A DNA stretch of 64,000 bases from CATQHD01 sp965243165 (GTDB taxonomy: Bacteria; Actinomycetota; Acidimicrobiia; Spongiisociales; Spongiisociaceae): positions 806,001 through 870,000 of the forward strand of contig OZ251535.1 of assembly GCA_965243165.1 (NCBI GenBank), in the 5' to 3' direction. Numbering within the stretch: position 1 is the stretch's first letter; the number at the start of each line of letters is the position of its first letter. The translations under genes and the position numbers were made by a program. Shown here in pieces: positions 24,590 to 32,870 of the stretch. The notes under the pieces were generated by a model. It had not been told where the DNA came from. It ran no database searches and saw only the letters and a program-made list of their open reading frames with translations.

Positions 24590-24785
24590 GAAGGGCTGAG
24601 GCGGGCGCTGAACAGCCGAAATAGGCCCGTACCCGCACCTTCTGACCGGAGGTCATAACCATGAGCTGAGTCTGAGATAACTGTTCGATCGAGAGGGGAG
24701 GCTCACCGGGGTGATCTGCCGGTTCGGAGCCCCGGGGAGTTACAGGTTGCTGAACCGGCGGCGGTCGGCGGCCCGCCCCGCGTGG
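24590..24785 (+). repeat. Dispersed intergenic repeat, copy 2 (plus orientation)
   Basis: ACCTTCTGACC, GGTCATAACCATGAG and GTCTGA match the 5' core, and GTTACAGGTTGCTGAACCGG the 3' core, 112 bp apart. It lies in the 500-bp gap 24318-24828 between ribokinase and the P450, which otherwise holds only a G-homopolymer run near 24376 and no gene I can support. Confidence 0.65.
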
Positions 24786-24828
24786 ATATGAATGAATGAA
24801 AATGAATAATCAGGGTCGATGTTACAGG

Positions 24829-26049
24829 TCAACCGGCGGCCGCCAGCTCCACTGCCTGGTAGCCCCGGATCACGAAGCCGTCCTCCCGCTGCGGTTTGGA
24901 GGCCAGCGACGCCCTTGGGAAGGCAGCCGCCAGCCGGTCGACGGCGATTTCCAGCTCCAGCCGGGCCAGCGGCGCCCCCAGGCAGAAGTGCACGCCCGCC
25001 CCGAAGGTGATGTGATCCGGATCGCCTCTGTCGATGCGGAATTCGTCGGGCGCCTCGAACCTCCGGGGGTCGCGGTTGGCCGATCCGAACAGCATGGCCG
25101 CCTTGCCGCCCGGCGGGATGGGAGTCCCCGCTATCTCGATTCCTTCTGTGAGGGCGTAACGCTCGAAGAGCTGCAGGGGGGAGTCGAAGCGCAGCATCTC
25201 CTCGACGGCGGCCGCCGCCGTCACTTCCCCCTCGGCCAAACGCCGCCAGGCGCCCCCGCCCTGCATGGCGGCGGTGACGCCGTTCCCCATCGTGTTCACC
25301 GCGGCTTCGTGGCCTGCATTCAGCAGAAGGATCACGGTGGATGCGATCTCGGGGCCGCTCAGCCTCCCATCCTCGGTCTCAGCAAAGCAGAGGGCTGTGA
25401 TCAGGTCGTCCTGCGGGTCGGCTCGGCGGGCGGCGATCAGCTCCTCCGCCCATTCCGTGAACTCGCGGGAGGCCTCGACGGCGGCCTGGGCTTGGGGAAG
25501 GGTCGTGTGTAGCTCGTACATCTTCACGATGGCGTGCGACCAGTCGAGCAGCTGGTCGGTGTCTTCGACCGGCGCCCCCAGCAGGGTTGCGATCACCCGC
25601 ACGGAGAAGGGCTCGGCGTAGTCCGCCAGCAGGTCGAACACTTCCCGTTCCCGCAGGCCGTCCAGCAGGCGGTCGGCGAGGGCGGTTGTCGGTTCCCTCA
25701 GATCCCGCACCCGTCTGGGGGTGAAGGCCCGGTTCACCAAGGAGCGGATCCGGGCGTGCTCCGGCGGCTCCAGCGCCAGCAGGGAGTACCGCTCCAGCTG
25801 ATAATAGGGTTTCCACTCCTCCAACCCCAGCTCCCTGATGGGGCGGAAGTGGGACGGGCGGGCGTGTCCGTGCTGCACTCTGCCCATGCGCCGGTCCAGT
25901 TGGACGGCCCGTACATCCTCGTATCGGGTGACCAGCCACAGGTTCCAGTCTGGGTCCCAATGGATCGGCCCGCGCTCCCGCAGGCTGTTGAGGGTCGGGT
26001 AGGGGTCGGCTATAAAAGCAGGGTCGGAAGGGTCGAAGAAACGGGGCAT
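24829..26049 (-). CDS. Cytochrome P450
   Basis: A haem-thiolate monooxygenase of 406 aa, the usual soluble bacterial size. The I-helix LLLNAGHEAAVNTMGN carries GHEAAV in place of the commoner G-H-E-T-T; the K-helix ExxR is EEMLR, and the haem loop is FGAGVHFCLGAPLAR with the cysteine ligand. The start in a TAATG overlap with the upstream gene is chosen because MPRFFDPSDPAFIADPYP begins the family's usual N terminus; the frame is open further upstream. No ferredoxin or reductase gene is nearby. Confidence 0.92.
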   Translation of the reverse strand: MPRFFDPSDPAFIADPYPTLNSLRERGPIHWDPDWNLWLVTRYEDVRAVQLDRRMGRVQHGHARPSHFRPIRELGLEEWKPYYQLERYSLLALEPPEHARIRSLVNRAFTPRRVRDLREPTTALADRLLDGLREREVFDLLADYAEPFSVRVIATLLGAPVEDTDQLLDWSHAIVKMYELHTTLPQAQAAVEASREFTEWAEELIAARRADPQDDLITALCFAETEDGRLSGPEIASTVILLLNAGHEAAVNTMGNGVTAAMQGGGAWRRLAEGEVTAAAAVEEMLRFDSPLQLFERYALTEGIEIAGTPIPPGGKAAMLFGSANRDPRRFEAPDEFRIDRGDPDHITFGAGVHFCLGAPLARLELEIAVDRLAAAFPRASLASKPQREDGFVIRGYQAVELAAAG

Positions 26050-26954
26050 TACCCTGAAGATCGGTCTTGGTCTCTTTCCGATGGCCCGTCGCCCACCCGT
26101 TGGCCCCAGAACTCCAGCTCCTGGATGGCGAGCTCGTCGAACGCTTGGCCTCCTCCCACGGCTTCGGAAGGCCAAGTAGCCTCTATCTCGATCCTGAGTT
26201 CCGTGGTGGCGTTGGTCTTCACCAGGACAGGGTGCGGCCGGTCGTTCGTATTCGGGATTTCCCCCCTGATGGGAAACCCGGGGATGTCGTTGGCCTCGAT
26301 TTCCATCACCCGCACCCGGTAGTTCCGGCGGAACTTCTCCTCGTTGTCGACGTTGACGAGCAACACCCGCGTGAAGGCGATGGGGTAGTCGAAAGTGGCG
26401 ATGATCCAAGCGTCTTCTCCCCGCAGGCTGCCGTCATTCCAGTAGTTCTCCATCCTGTCGATCAGTTTGTCGCATCCGAGGGTGGCGTTGTATTCGCTGG
26501 AGCAGGTGATGGAAAACGGTTTGTGGTAGCTCACGGCTTCGAGGGTGGTGACGGTCGATGTGGTTACAGTGGAGTCGGTCACCACCGTATCGGCGCCGTT
26601 GCCGCCTTCCCCCCCGTTCCGAACGGCCGAGATGACCAGGGCGGCCACCACCACTAGGGCGATCACCACCACGATCACCCCCAGCGCCCGCCCCCCGGCG
26701 TTCACGGAACGCAGCGGAGGAGAGGCCACCGCGATCCGGCGCTGCCCCAACCGAGCGCCGCACTGCTCGCAGTGGCGGTTGGTGGAGTTCTGCTCCACGC
26801 CGCAGGAGGGACAGGCCAGCAGGTAGACGGGAGATTCGTACGGCTGGCGGTGATCTGCGTCGTCCCAGCTGGCGGGTTCCCCCAGCTCGAACTCTTCGAA
26901 ATCGACATCGTCCAGCGGATCGTCCTGCGAACCGTGATATTCTCGATCGCTCAA
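26049..26954 (-). CDS. Zinc-ribbon, single-pass membrane protein with discoidin-like extracellular domain
   Basis: 301 aa. An acidic N terminus is followed by a zinc ribbon (CPSC...CEQC, about residues 49-67), one membrane segment (ALGVIVVVIALVVVAALVI, about 90-108), a Thr/Val-rich linker, then a beta-rich domain with two cysteines (ITCSSEY, LGCDKLIDRM, YWNDGS, WIIATFDYPIAFTRVLL) that resembles F5/8-type-C (discoidin) sugar-binding domains. Cytoplasmic ribbon and extracellular binding domain suggest a sensor or adhesin. It shares a TAATG with the P450 gene, so the two are cotranscribed, which is an odd pairing. Confidence 0.75.
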   Translation of the reverse strand: MSDREYHGSQDDPLDDVDFEEFELGEPASWDDADHRQPYESPVYLLACPSCGVEQNSTNRHCEQCGARLGQRRIAVASPPLRSVNAGGRALGVIVVVIALVVVAALVISAVRNGGEGGNGADTVVTDSTVTTSTVTTLEAVSYHKPFSITCSSEYNATLGCDKLIDRMENYWNDGSLRGEDAWIIATFDYPIAFTRVLLVNVDNEEKFRRNYRVRVMEIEANDIPGFPIRGEIPNTNDRPHPVLVKTNATTELRIEIEATWPSEAVGGGQAFDELAIQELEFWGQRVGDGPSERDQDRSSG

Positions 26955-27041
26955 TCAAGGCCCTTTCCGATCGAATCCTGATCTATGGACAGCCTTTGTC
27001 CGATATGATAGTTCGTAAGGGCGCAAGGTACAACGAGGGCG

Positions 27042-27167
27042 ATGTTCGCAGCAGCAATTCAGGCGGCGGAACCTTGGACGGTTCGATCGGCGCTGGCGGG
27101 GGTCGGTCTGCTGGCTCTGGCCGGGATCGGGTTGTGGAGGCTGTTCAGGAACCGGGAACGCCCGTGA
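27042..27167 (+). CDS. Possible small membrane protein upstream of disA
   Basis: A 41-codon frame gives MFAAAIQAAEPWTVRSALAG, then VGLLALAGIGLWRLFRNRERP: one hydrophobic helix with a basic C-terminal end. It lies 31 bp before disA on the same strand. A weak purine stretch (CGAGGG) is the only ribosome-binding signal. Confidence 0.4.
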   Translation: MFAAAIQAAEPWTVRSALAGVGLLALAGIGLWRLFRNRERP

Positions 27168-27198
27168 GGGCTGCCCCCGATCCGGTAGCCTGCAGGCA

Positions 27199-28248
27199 GT
27201 GATGACCGAAACTGTTGCTTTTCTCGAGGTGTTGTCCCGCGTCGCCCCCGGTACCGAGCTGCGCACCGCGCTGGAACGGATCGGACAGCAGGGCAACGGG
27301 GCGCTGGTGGTGATCGGATCCGGCCCTGAGATAGAGGAGGTGACCGCGGGCGGGTTCGTTCTGAGCGGCGCCGATTTCACCGCCGCCCGGCTGGCGGAGC
27401 TGGCCAAGATGGACGGCGCCGTCATCCTCGACGAGGGCGGCGCCCGGATCCTGCGCGCCAACGCCCACCTGCTGCCCGACCCTGCCATAGAAACCGAGGA
27501 GACGGGGGCGCGGTTCCGCACCGCCGAACGGATGGCCCGCATGACCGGTCGGCCGGTGCTGGCCGTCAGCGAAGAGCGCGGACAGGCCACCCTGTTCTAT
27601 AGGGACCGCAAGCACCCCCTGCGCGATCCGGCCGAGTTGTTGGTGCGCATCGACCAGGAACTGCAGACCTTGGAGCGGTTCCGACGGCAGGTGTCCGAAG
27701 CGGAGGAGGAACTGACCCGGCTGGAGGTCAACGAGCAGGCCGCGCTGGGCGACGCCATGAGGGTGCTGCAGCGGACCGAGCTGGTGCTCCGTGTCGGCCG
27801 CAGCGTGGGGCGGCTGGCGGTGGGCCTTGGGGACGAGGGCCGTATGGCTGCCTTTCAGCATGCCCATCTGGTGGACGGAGTGACCGAGCTGCGGGAGCTG
27901 GTCGCGCGGGACTATCTGTGCGAGGACAGGGAGGAGGCGGCCGAGGTGCTGGGCAAGCTGGAAGAGATGCGGCTGGCGGATCTGAGCGACGCCAACCGGG
28001 TTTGCCGCTCCTTGGGGCAGCGGTCCGCCGACGCCGAAGCCCGGCCCATGGGGTTCCGGCTGGTCAGCAAGGTCCCCGGCCTGCCTGGTGCGGTGCGCGA
28101 GAACCTGGTGGAGCATTACCGCGACGCTCACGAGTTGCTCATGGCTTCCGTGGAGGAGCTGGGTGTGGTGCCGGGGGTGGGCGGCGCCCGCGCCCGCGCA
28201 CTGCGGCGCTGTCTCGACCAGATCATCCGGCGCTACCGACATTCTTGA
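27199..28248 (+). CDS. disA: DNA integrity scanning diadenylate cyclase DisA
   Basis: Makes cyclic di-AMP and scans DNA for damage. 349 aa. The N-terminal DAC domain has GALVVIGSG, the catalytic MDGAVILDEGG (DGA) and GARFRTAERMA, where the usual R-H-R reads R-F-R. A helical spine follows, and the C-terminal helix-hairpin-helix DNA-binding part is seen at LGVVPGVGGARARAL. The length is normal. The carD-like gene follows about 80 bp downstream on the same strand. Confidence 0.94.
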   Translation: MMTETVAFLEVLSRVAPGTELRTALERIGQQGNGALVVIGSGPEIEEVTAGGFVLSGADFTAARLAELAKMDGAVILDEGGARILRANAHLLPDPAIETEETGARFRTAERMARMTGRPVLAVSEERGQATLFYRDRKHPLRDPAELLVRIDQELQTLERFRRQVSEAEEELTRLEVNEQAALGDAMRVLQRTELVLRVGRSVGRLAVGLGDEGRMAAFQHAHLVDGVTELRELVARDYLCEDREEAAEVLGKLEEMRLADLSDANRVCRSLGQRSADAEARPMGFRLVSKVPGLPGAVRENLVEHYRDAHELLMASVEELGVVPGVGGARARALRRCLDQIIRRYRHS

Positions 28249-28319
28249 GGTTTTCCCCTTGCCCCAGACCGATACGCGGGAGGGAGGATTGCAATACGCG
28301 GGCAAATCTGGGCTTGGGG

Positions 28320-28325
28320 TAAAAT
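28320..28325 (+). promoter_or_regulatory. -10 box placed for a leaderless carD-like mRNA
   Basis: TAAAAT ends 6 bp before the ATG at 28332, so transcription would begin at or next to the start codon. No ribosome-binding site precedes the ATG, which supports leaderless translation. No good -35 box is seen. Confidence 0.55.
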
Positions 28326-28331
28326 AGGTGT

Positions 28332-29612
28332 ATGCCCAGCACCGAAGCTTCGACCGCCCGCGCCTCTGAGCAGCCTTCTTCCGAGTCTGCGGAGGTTTCA
28401 CAGCCGTCTGAGATTCCCGGGGCGGCTTCCGCTTCACCGGCGGCGGACGATTCCGAATCCAGGGCGGCAGCGGAGGCTCCCCCCGCAGGCAAGGGTCCCC
28501 CGGACTCTTCGGCAGACGGTTCGGGGAGCCCTTCCGGTTCGGAGAAGATGGACGCCGCGGAGGGGGGAAGGCCTGGGACGGTCGGTTCCAAGCACGCGTC
28601 GTCCGGACCGGCAGGTGCTTCCAAGGACTCTTCCAAACCGGCCGCCGGGCGGGGTTCGGCCGCGTCCAAAAAGAGAGGGGCGGCTGCAACCCGGCCGCGG
28701 GGGAATTCCCGGACCGCTTCCAAGAAGCAAGCTCAGCCGGGTTCAGAGAAACCGCGGCCCTCGAGCAGCGTCACCTCGGCATCTTCTGCTGACACGGCGC
28801 CTCCTCCTAAGAAGCCAACCCCTAAGAAGCCGGTCTCCAAGAAGGCCGCTAAGAAGCCAGTTGCTAAGAAGCCGGTCTCCAAGAAGACTGTTAAGAAGCC
28901 AGTTGCTAAGAAGCCGGTCTCCAAGAAGACTGTTAAGAAGCCAGTTGCTAAGAAGCCGGTCTCCAAGAAGACTGCTAAGGAGTCGGTCTCCAAGAAGGCC
29001 GCTAAGAAGCCGGTTTCTAAGACGACGCCCAAGAAGAAGATTCCCAAGAAGTCGGTTTCTAGGAAGGCTCCTAAGAAAAGGACTCCCAAGAAGCCGATTT
29101 TCAAGGTGGGCGACAAGGTGGTGCACCCCCATCACGGAGCCGCTGTGATCACCGAGGTGATTGAACAGGATGCAGCCGGTGAGAAGCGCCGCTACTTCGT
29201 GCTGCAGATCGCCATCGAACAGCTCAAGGTGTTGATGCCGGTCGACACCATCGACCAGAGCGGCATCAGATCGGTTATTTCTAAAACGGCCGCCAACGAT
29301 GTGCTGAGGATGATAAAAAACGAAGATCCTCAGGATTCGGGCAGCAACTGGAGCCGTTGGTACAAGGTGCTCAACGAGAAGATGACCTCCGGAGACATTC
29401 GCCAAGTGGCCGAGGTGATCCGTGACCTAACTCATGCTCAGCACACTAAAGGGATATCACCGGCCCTGAAGCGTATGACGTCGCGGGCTCGTTCCACCCT
29501 GACCAGCGAGTTGGCTTATGTGTACCAAGAGGACCCAGAGGCCGCCGCAGTCCGTCTGGAGAAGGCTCTGCAACAGATGCTGAAGCGCACGGAGGTGCTG
29601 GTTGATGCTTGA
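28332..29612 (+). CDS. CarD-family RNA polymerase-binding protein with histone H1-like N-terminal tail
   Basis: 426 aa, against about 160-170 for ordinary CarD. Residues 1-150 are Ser/Ala/Pro-rich and disordered. Residues about 160-252 are a lysine-rich array of KKPVAKK, KKPVSKK and KKTVKK repeats like histone H1 or the Hc1/AlgP tails. The CarD domain begins at KVGDKVVHPHHGAAVI near residue 255 and continues through LMPVDTIDQSGIRSV and a helical C terminus. CarD binds the RNA polymerase beta subunit and stabilises open complexes at promoters; the tail probably binds DNA non-specifically. The lysine repeats are nearly identical at DNA level, so their number may vary between strains. Confidence 0.88.
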   Translation: MPSTEASTARASEQPSSESAEVSQPSEIPGAASASPAADDSESRAAAEAPPAGKGPPDSSADGSGSPSGSEKMDAAEGGRPGTVGSKHASSGPAGASKDSSKPAAGRGSAASKKRGAAATRPRGNSRTASKKQAQPGSEKPRPSSSVTSASSADTAPPPKKPTPKKPVSKKAAKKPVAKKPVSKKTVKKPVAKKPVSKKTVKKPVAKKPVSKKTAKESVSKKAAKKPVSKTTPKKKIPKKSVSRKAPKKRTPKKPIFKVGDKVVHPHHGAAVITEVIEQDAAGEKRRYFVLQIAIEQLKVLMPVDTIDQSGIRSVISKTAANDVLRMIKNEDPQDSGSNWSRWYKVLNEKMTSGDIRQVAEVIRDLTHAQHTKGISPALKRMTSRARSTLTSELAYVYQEDPEAAAVRLEKALQQMLKRTEVLVDA

Positions 29613-29957
29613 GGGATTACAAGCTGTTTGAAAGGGGACTGTTTGGCGGAGACTATGCCCAGCGGCAGTGGACCGGGAAGGTGTTTCATGTGGAAGAGTA
29701 CACAAGATCATAGGGGCACCTGAAGTGAGAATAACCCCGACCGTTCGTATCCATTCTGGCGGAGCGTTGGGCGGCGCGATTCACAGCTCGTTTGCCGTTC
29801 TCATAACACGGGTTGTCCTCATCCTTCAGGTGTGGATTCAGCCCAAATCAGACACTCGATATGGGGTTATTTCAGGTCAGAAAATGATACACCGGTGTTT
29901 GCCGTCCCGACCACTGTCTTTAGTCAACAATCAGGTTGAAGCAGTGCGAAGGCAACA
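29613..29957. other. Gap between the carD-like gene and ispD, partly filled by a dispersed repeat
   Basis: No gene is supported. On the minus strand, TTTCTGACCTGAAATAACCCC near 29866-29883 and a GTGAATCGCGCCGCC block near 29770-29783 match the two cores of the dispersed repeat about 100 bp apart. Confidence 0.5.
29765..29900 (-). repeat. Dispersed intergenic repeat, copy 3 (minus orientation, diverged)
   Basis: This is the most diverged of the five two-core copies. The 5' core TTCTGACC is intact and the 3' core is TGAATCGCGCCGCC instead of TGAACCGGCGC. Confidence 0.45.
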
Positions 29958-30647
29958 GTGCCTGAAGACATGAGCCGCGGCATCGGCGGAGGGCGCATCT
30001 GGGGAATAGTGGCCGCCGCCGGCGGAGGGGTGCGGTTCGGCGGGCCCAAGCACGAGCTGGAACTTGCCGGGCGGCCGCTTTGGGAATGGGCCAGGGAAGC
30101 TCTCCTCCGGAGCGGCGCCGGCCGGGTGGTAGTGGTGGGCCCGGCGCCGGGCGGGGTGGAAGGAGGGCCGGAAAGGTGCATCTCTGTGGCGCGCGGCCTG
30201 GCCCGGGTGGATCGGAGGGCCGAAATCGTGGCGGTTCACGACGCCGCCCGCCCTCTCGCTCCTCCGGCGATGATCGCCGGTATGTACGAGACGCTGGTAG
30301 TCGAAGGCCTCGACGGAGTTATCCCGGTCATACCGATCCCTGACACCGTGAAACGCAGGAATGCGGCCGACGGCCTGGTCATGGAGACCCTCGAGCGCAC
30401 GGAAACGGTGGCGGCTCAGACTCCTCAGGTGTTCCGCGCCGAAGCGCTGCGCCGCGCCCACGCCGCCCGCGGGGAGGGTCGGCTGGGGCGGGCCCCCGAC
30501 GACGCCGCCTTGGTCGAGCTGATCGGGGGCCGGGTGGGGACGGTGCCCGGCGATCGGGCGGCTATGAAGATCACCTACCCCGAGGACCTGGCGCTGGCCG
30601 AAGCTTTCCTCGGCCCCGGCCGGGGCGGGCCGGCATGGATGCTGTGA
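29958..30647 (+). CDS. ispD: 2-C-methyl-D-erythritol 4-phosphate cytidylyltransferase
   Basis: Third enzyme of the MEP isoprenoid pathway, joining CTP to MEP. 229 aa. GIVAAAGGGVRFGGPKHELELAG is the nucleotide-binding start, VVAVHDAARPL-like VAVHDAARPL and AAQTPQVFR are standard, and ITYPEDLALAEA ends the domain. The first ATG (29958) or MSRGIGGG (29970) may be the true start. It overlaps ispF by 13 bp. Confidence 0.9.
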   Translation: MPEDMSRGIGGGRIWGIVAAAGGGVRFGGPKHELELAGRPLWEWAREALLRSGAGRVVVVGPAPGGVEGGPERCISVARGLARVDRRAEIVAVHDAARPLAPPAMIAGMYETLVVEGLDGVIPVIPIPDTVKRRNAADGLVMETLERTETVAAQTPQVFRAEALRRAHAARGEGRLGRAPDDAALVELIGGRVGTVPGDRAAMKITYPEDLALAEAFLGPGRGGPAWML

Positions 30648-31183
30648 GCGGAGTGAAGGCCCGCATGACCCGTATCGGCCTCGGCTTCGACGCCCACCGC
30701 TTCGGGGGTTCGCCCCCGCTCAGGCTGGCCGGGGTGGCGGTGGACCAGGAACGCGGGCTGGCCGCCTGGTCGGATGGGGATGCGGCCGCCCACGCCGCCG
30801 CCGACGCATTGCTGGGAGCCGCATCCCTCGGCGATCTGGGTGTTTGGTTCCCGTCCGGAAGCGGGCGCTGGGAAGGGGCCGACAGCATGGATCTGCTTGC
30901 TCGGGTGGTGGAAATGGTCGAATCGGCCGGGATGAGCGTGGGCAACCTAGACCTCACGGTGATAGCTCAGAACATTCGCATCGCCCCTCACCGGGAAGCG
31001 ATGCGGGCGGAGCTGGCAGCGGTGCTGGGTGTGGACGCCGACCGAGTGTCGGTGAAGGCGACCACCACCGACGGGATGGGCTTCACGGGGCGGGGCGAAG
31101 GCGTCGCAGTGTGGGCGGCGGTTCTGCTGACGGAGGCGCCGCCTGCGGCCGAGGCTTCCGACGGGCCGACCGGGGGGGCGTGA
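30635..31183 (+). CDS. ispF: 2-C-methyl-D-erythritol 2,4-cyclodiphosphate synthase
   Basis: Cyclises CDP-ME-2-phosphate in the MEP pathway. 182 aa from the ATG at 30635, which overlaps ispD; MTRIGLGFDAHRF at 30665 matches the usual family start and may be the real one. Metal ligands are visible as D-x-H in GFDAHRF and the later His in AAHAAADALLGA. The conserved stretch usually written HSDGD is WSDGD here. TTTDGMGFTGRGEGVA closes the active site. The C-terminal extension is Ala-rich. Confidence 0.93.
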   Translation: MDAVSGVKARMTRIGLGFDAHRFGGSPPLRLAGVAVDQERGLAAWSDGDAAAHAAADALLGAASLGDLGVWFPSGSGRWEGADSMDLLARVVEMVESAGMSVGNLDLTVIAQNIRIAPHREAMRAELAAVLGVDADRVSVKATTTDGMGFTGRGEGVAVWAAVLLTEAPPAAEASDGPTGGA

Positions 31184-31224
31184 CCGGTTCACCCCGATTT
31201 ATTGCATGTCCCCGCGGGGCGGGC

Positions 31225-31400
31225 TTCCGCCGCTCGGTTCATCAGCCGGTACATCCCAGACTCGAAGCGGCGGCTCACCCCGGCAGGTGAACCTCAAGGT
31301 TCTGATCAGACGGCATCTCACTGTTATTACCCCAGGTCAGAAGGGATGCGAGCGCTTGTTTCATCTGCCCGCCCCCGCTCTCGTGAATGATTGGGGTTAC
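31225..31400 (-). repeat. Dispersed intergenic repeat, copy 4 (minus orientation)
   Basis: On the minus strand: ACGAGAGCGGGGGCGGGC, then GCATCCCTTCTGACC, GGTAATAACAGTGAG, GTCTGATCAGAA and, 102 bp on, TGAACCGAGCGG. TTCTGA and TCAGAA are perfect inverted repeats here. The gap 31184-31466 holds no gene. Confidence 0.7.
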
Positions 31401-31466
31401 CCTACCGCTTGTGTTCGATATTCCAGCGCCGGCCCGCTTGTCCAGCCTCCAAGGGCGTCTGCTGCT

Positions 31467-32870
31467 GTGATCACGGTCTACAACACCATGGGGCGGGAGG
31501 TGCAGCTTTTCGAAACCCAGCAGGAAGGCCGGGTGGGCATGTATGTGTGCGGGCCCACCGTTCAGTCGGCGCCCCATCTCGGCCACGGCAGGAGCGCGGT
31601 GGCCTTCGATGTGATCCGCCGATATCTGATGTGGAAGGGTTGGGAGGTCTTGTACGTCCAGAACATCACCGATGTGGACGACAAGATCATCGTCAACGCC
31701 GCTCGGCTGGGGGTCGCCCCCGAGGAGCTGGCCGGTGAGATGGCGGGCCGTTTCCGAGAGGTCTACCGGTTGTTGAATGTCTTGGATCCTGATCTGGCGC
31801 CGGCCGCAACCGGCCACATCCCGGAGATGATCGATGTGATCGTCCGGCTGTTCGAGCGGGGCTTGGCCTATACCGGCGGGGGTGATGTCTATTTCAGGGT
31901 GCGGGGGATGGATGGATACGGGAAGCTGTCCGGGCGCAACGTGGACGAGCTGCGGGCCGGGGCGCGGGTGGAGCCGGGGGCGGACAAGGAGGACCCGCTG
32001 GACTTCACCCTCTGGAAGGCCGCCAAGCCGGGGGAGCCGTCTTGGCCTTCCCCCTGGGGCGCCGGGCGTCCGGGATGGCACATCGAGTGTTCGGCCATGT
32101 CGGCCAAGTACCTGGGGGCGCCCTTCGACATCCATGCGGGGGGCGCCGATCTGGTGTTCCCCCACCATGAGAACGAGATCGCCCAGTCGGAAGGTTCGTC
32201 GGGGCGCCGGCTGGCCCGGTACTGGCTCCACAACGGCATGGTGAACTTAGGGGGCGAGAAGCTCTCCAAGTCCACCGGGCATGTGGTTGATCTGGCCGAA
32301 GCGGTCGAGCGCTGCGGAGGGCCGGCGGTGAGGCTGTTCTACCTGCGGGCGTCCTACCGCTCACCGCTGGAGTTCTCAGAGGGGCTGCTCGAAGAGGCGG
32401 CGGTCGGTCTGGAGCGGGTGCGGGCCTTCCTCCGCCGTGCGGCGCCGGCGCCGGAGCCCCATCAGGGGACGATGAAGCGCTTTGCAGGAGCGATGGACGA
32501 TGATTTCAACACCGCCGAGGGTCTGGCTGTCCTGTTCGACGCGGTCAGGGAGGGAAACGCTCGGGTGGACGCAGGCCAAGACGCCGGTCCGCGGGCGGCG
32601 GCTGTTTCTGAGATCGCCGATGTGCTGGGCATCGATCTGTCCCTTGATGAGAGGCTGGATGATCTGGCCGGGCGGTTGGCCGAGCTGGCGGCGGCCTACG
32701 GCGCGGGGGCGGGCGACCCTCGAGAGGTAGTGGACGCGCTGGTCGAGGCCCGCCGGCAAGCCAGGGAATCCCGGGACTGGGGCCGAGCCGACGCCATCCG
32801 CGGCCGGCTGGCTGAGATCGGGATCCTGATCGAGGATTCCGCCGATGGCGCCCGCTGGCATCGGCAGTAG
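31467..32870 (+). CDS. cysS: Cysteinyl-tRNA synthetase
   Basis: Class I synthetase charging tRNA-Cys, 467 aa from a GTG (VITVYNTMGREVQ), chosen because this is the usual start of the family; the frame is open upstream through repeat DNA. CGPTVQSAPHLGHGR holds the first zinc cysteine and the HIGH-type motif, WHIECSAMS and GGADLVFPHHENE the remaining zinc ligands, and GEKLSKSTG the KMSKS loop. Its stop lies 26 bp inside rlmB. Confidence 0.95.
   Translation: MITVYNTMGREVQLFETQQEGRVGMYVCGPTVQSAPHLGHGRSAVAFDVIRRYLMWKGWEVLYVQNITDVDDKIIVNAARLGVAPEELAGEMAGRFREVYRLLNVLDPDLAPAATGHIPEMIDVIVRLFERGLAYTGGGDVYFRVRGMDGYGKLSGRNVDELRAGARVEPGADKEDPLDFTLWKAAKPGEPSWPSPWGAGRPGWHIECSAMSAKYLGAPFDIHAGGADLVFPHHENEIAQSEGSSGRRLARYWLHNGMVNLGGEKLSKSTGHVVDLAEAVERCGGPAVRLFYLRASYRSPLEFSEGLLEEAAVGLERVRAFLRRAAPAPEPHQGTMKRFAGAMDDDFNTAEGLAVLFDAVREGNARVDAGQDAGPRAAAVSEIADVLGIDLSLDERLDDLAGRLAELAAAYGAGAGDPREVVDALVEARRQARESRDWGRADAIRGRLAEIGILIEDSADGARWHRQ

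Noticed and set aside
27145..28689. Long minus-strand frame opposite disA and carD
   Set aside because: Shadow of disA; no domain recognised.
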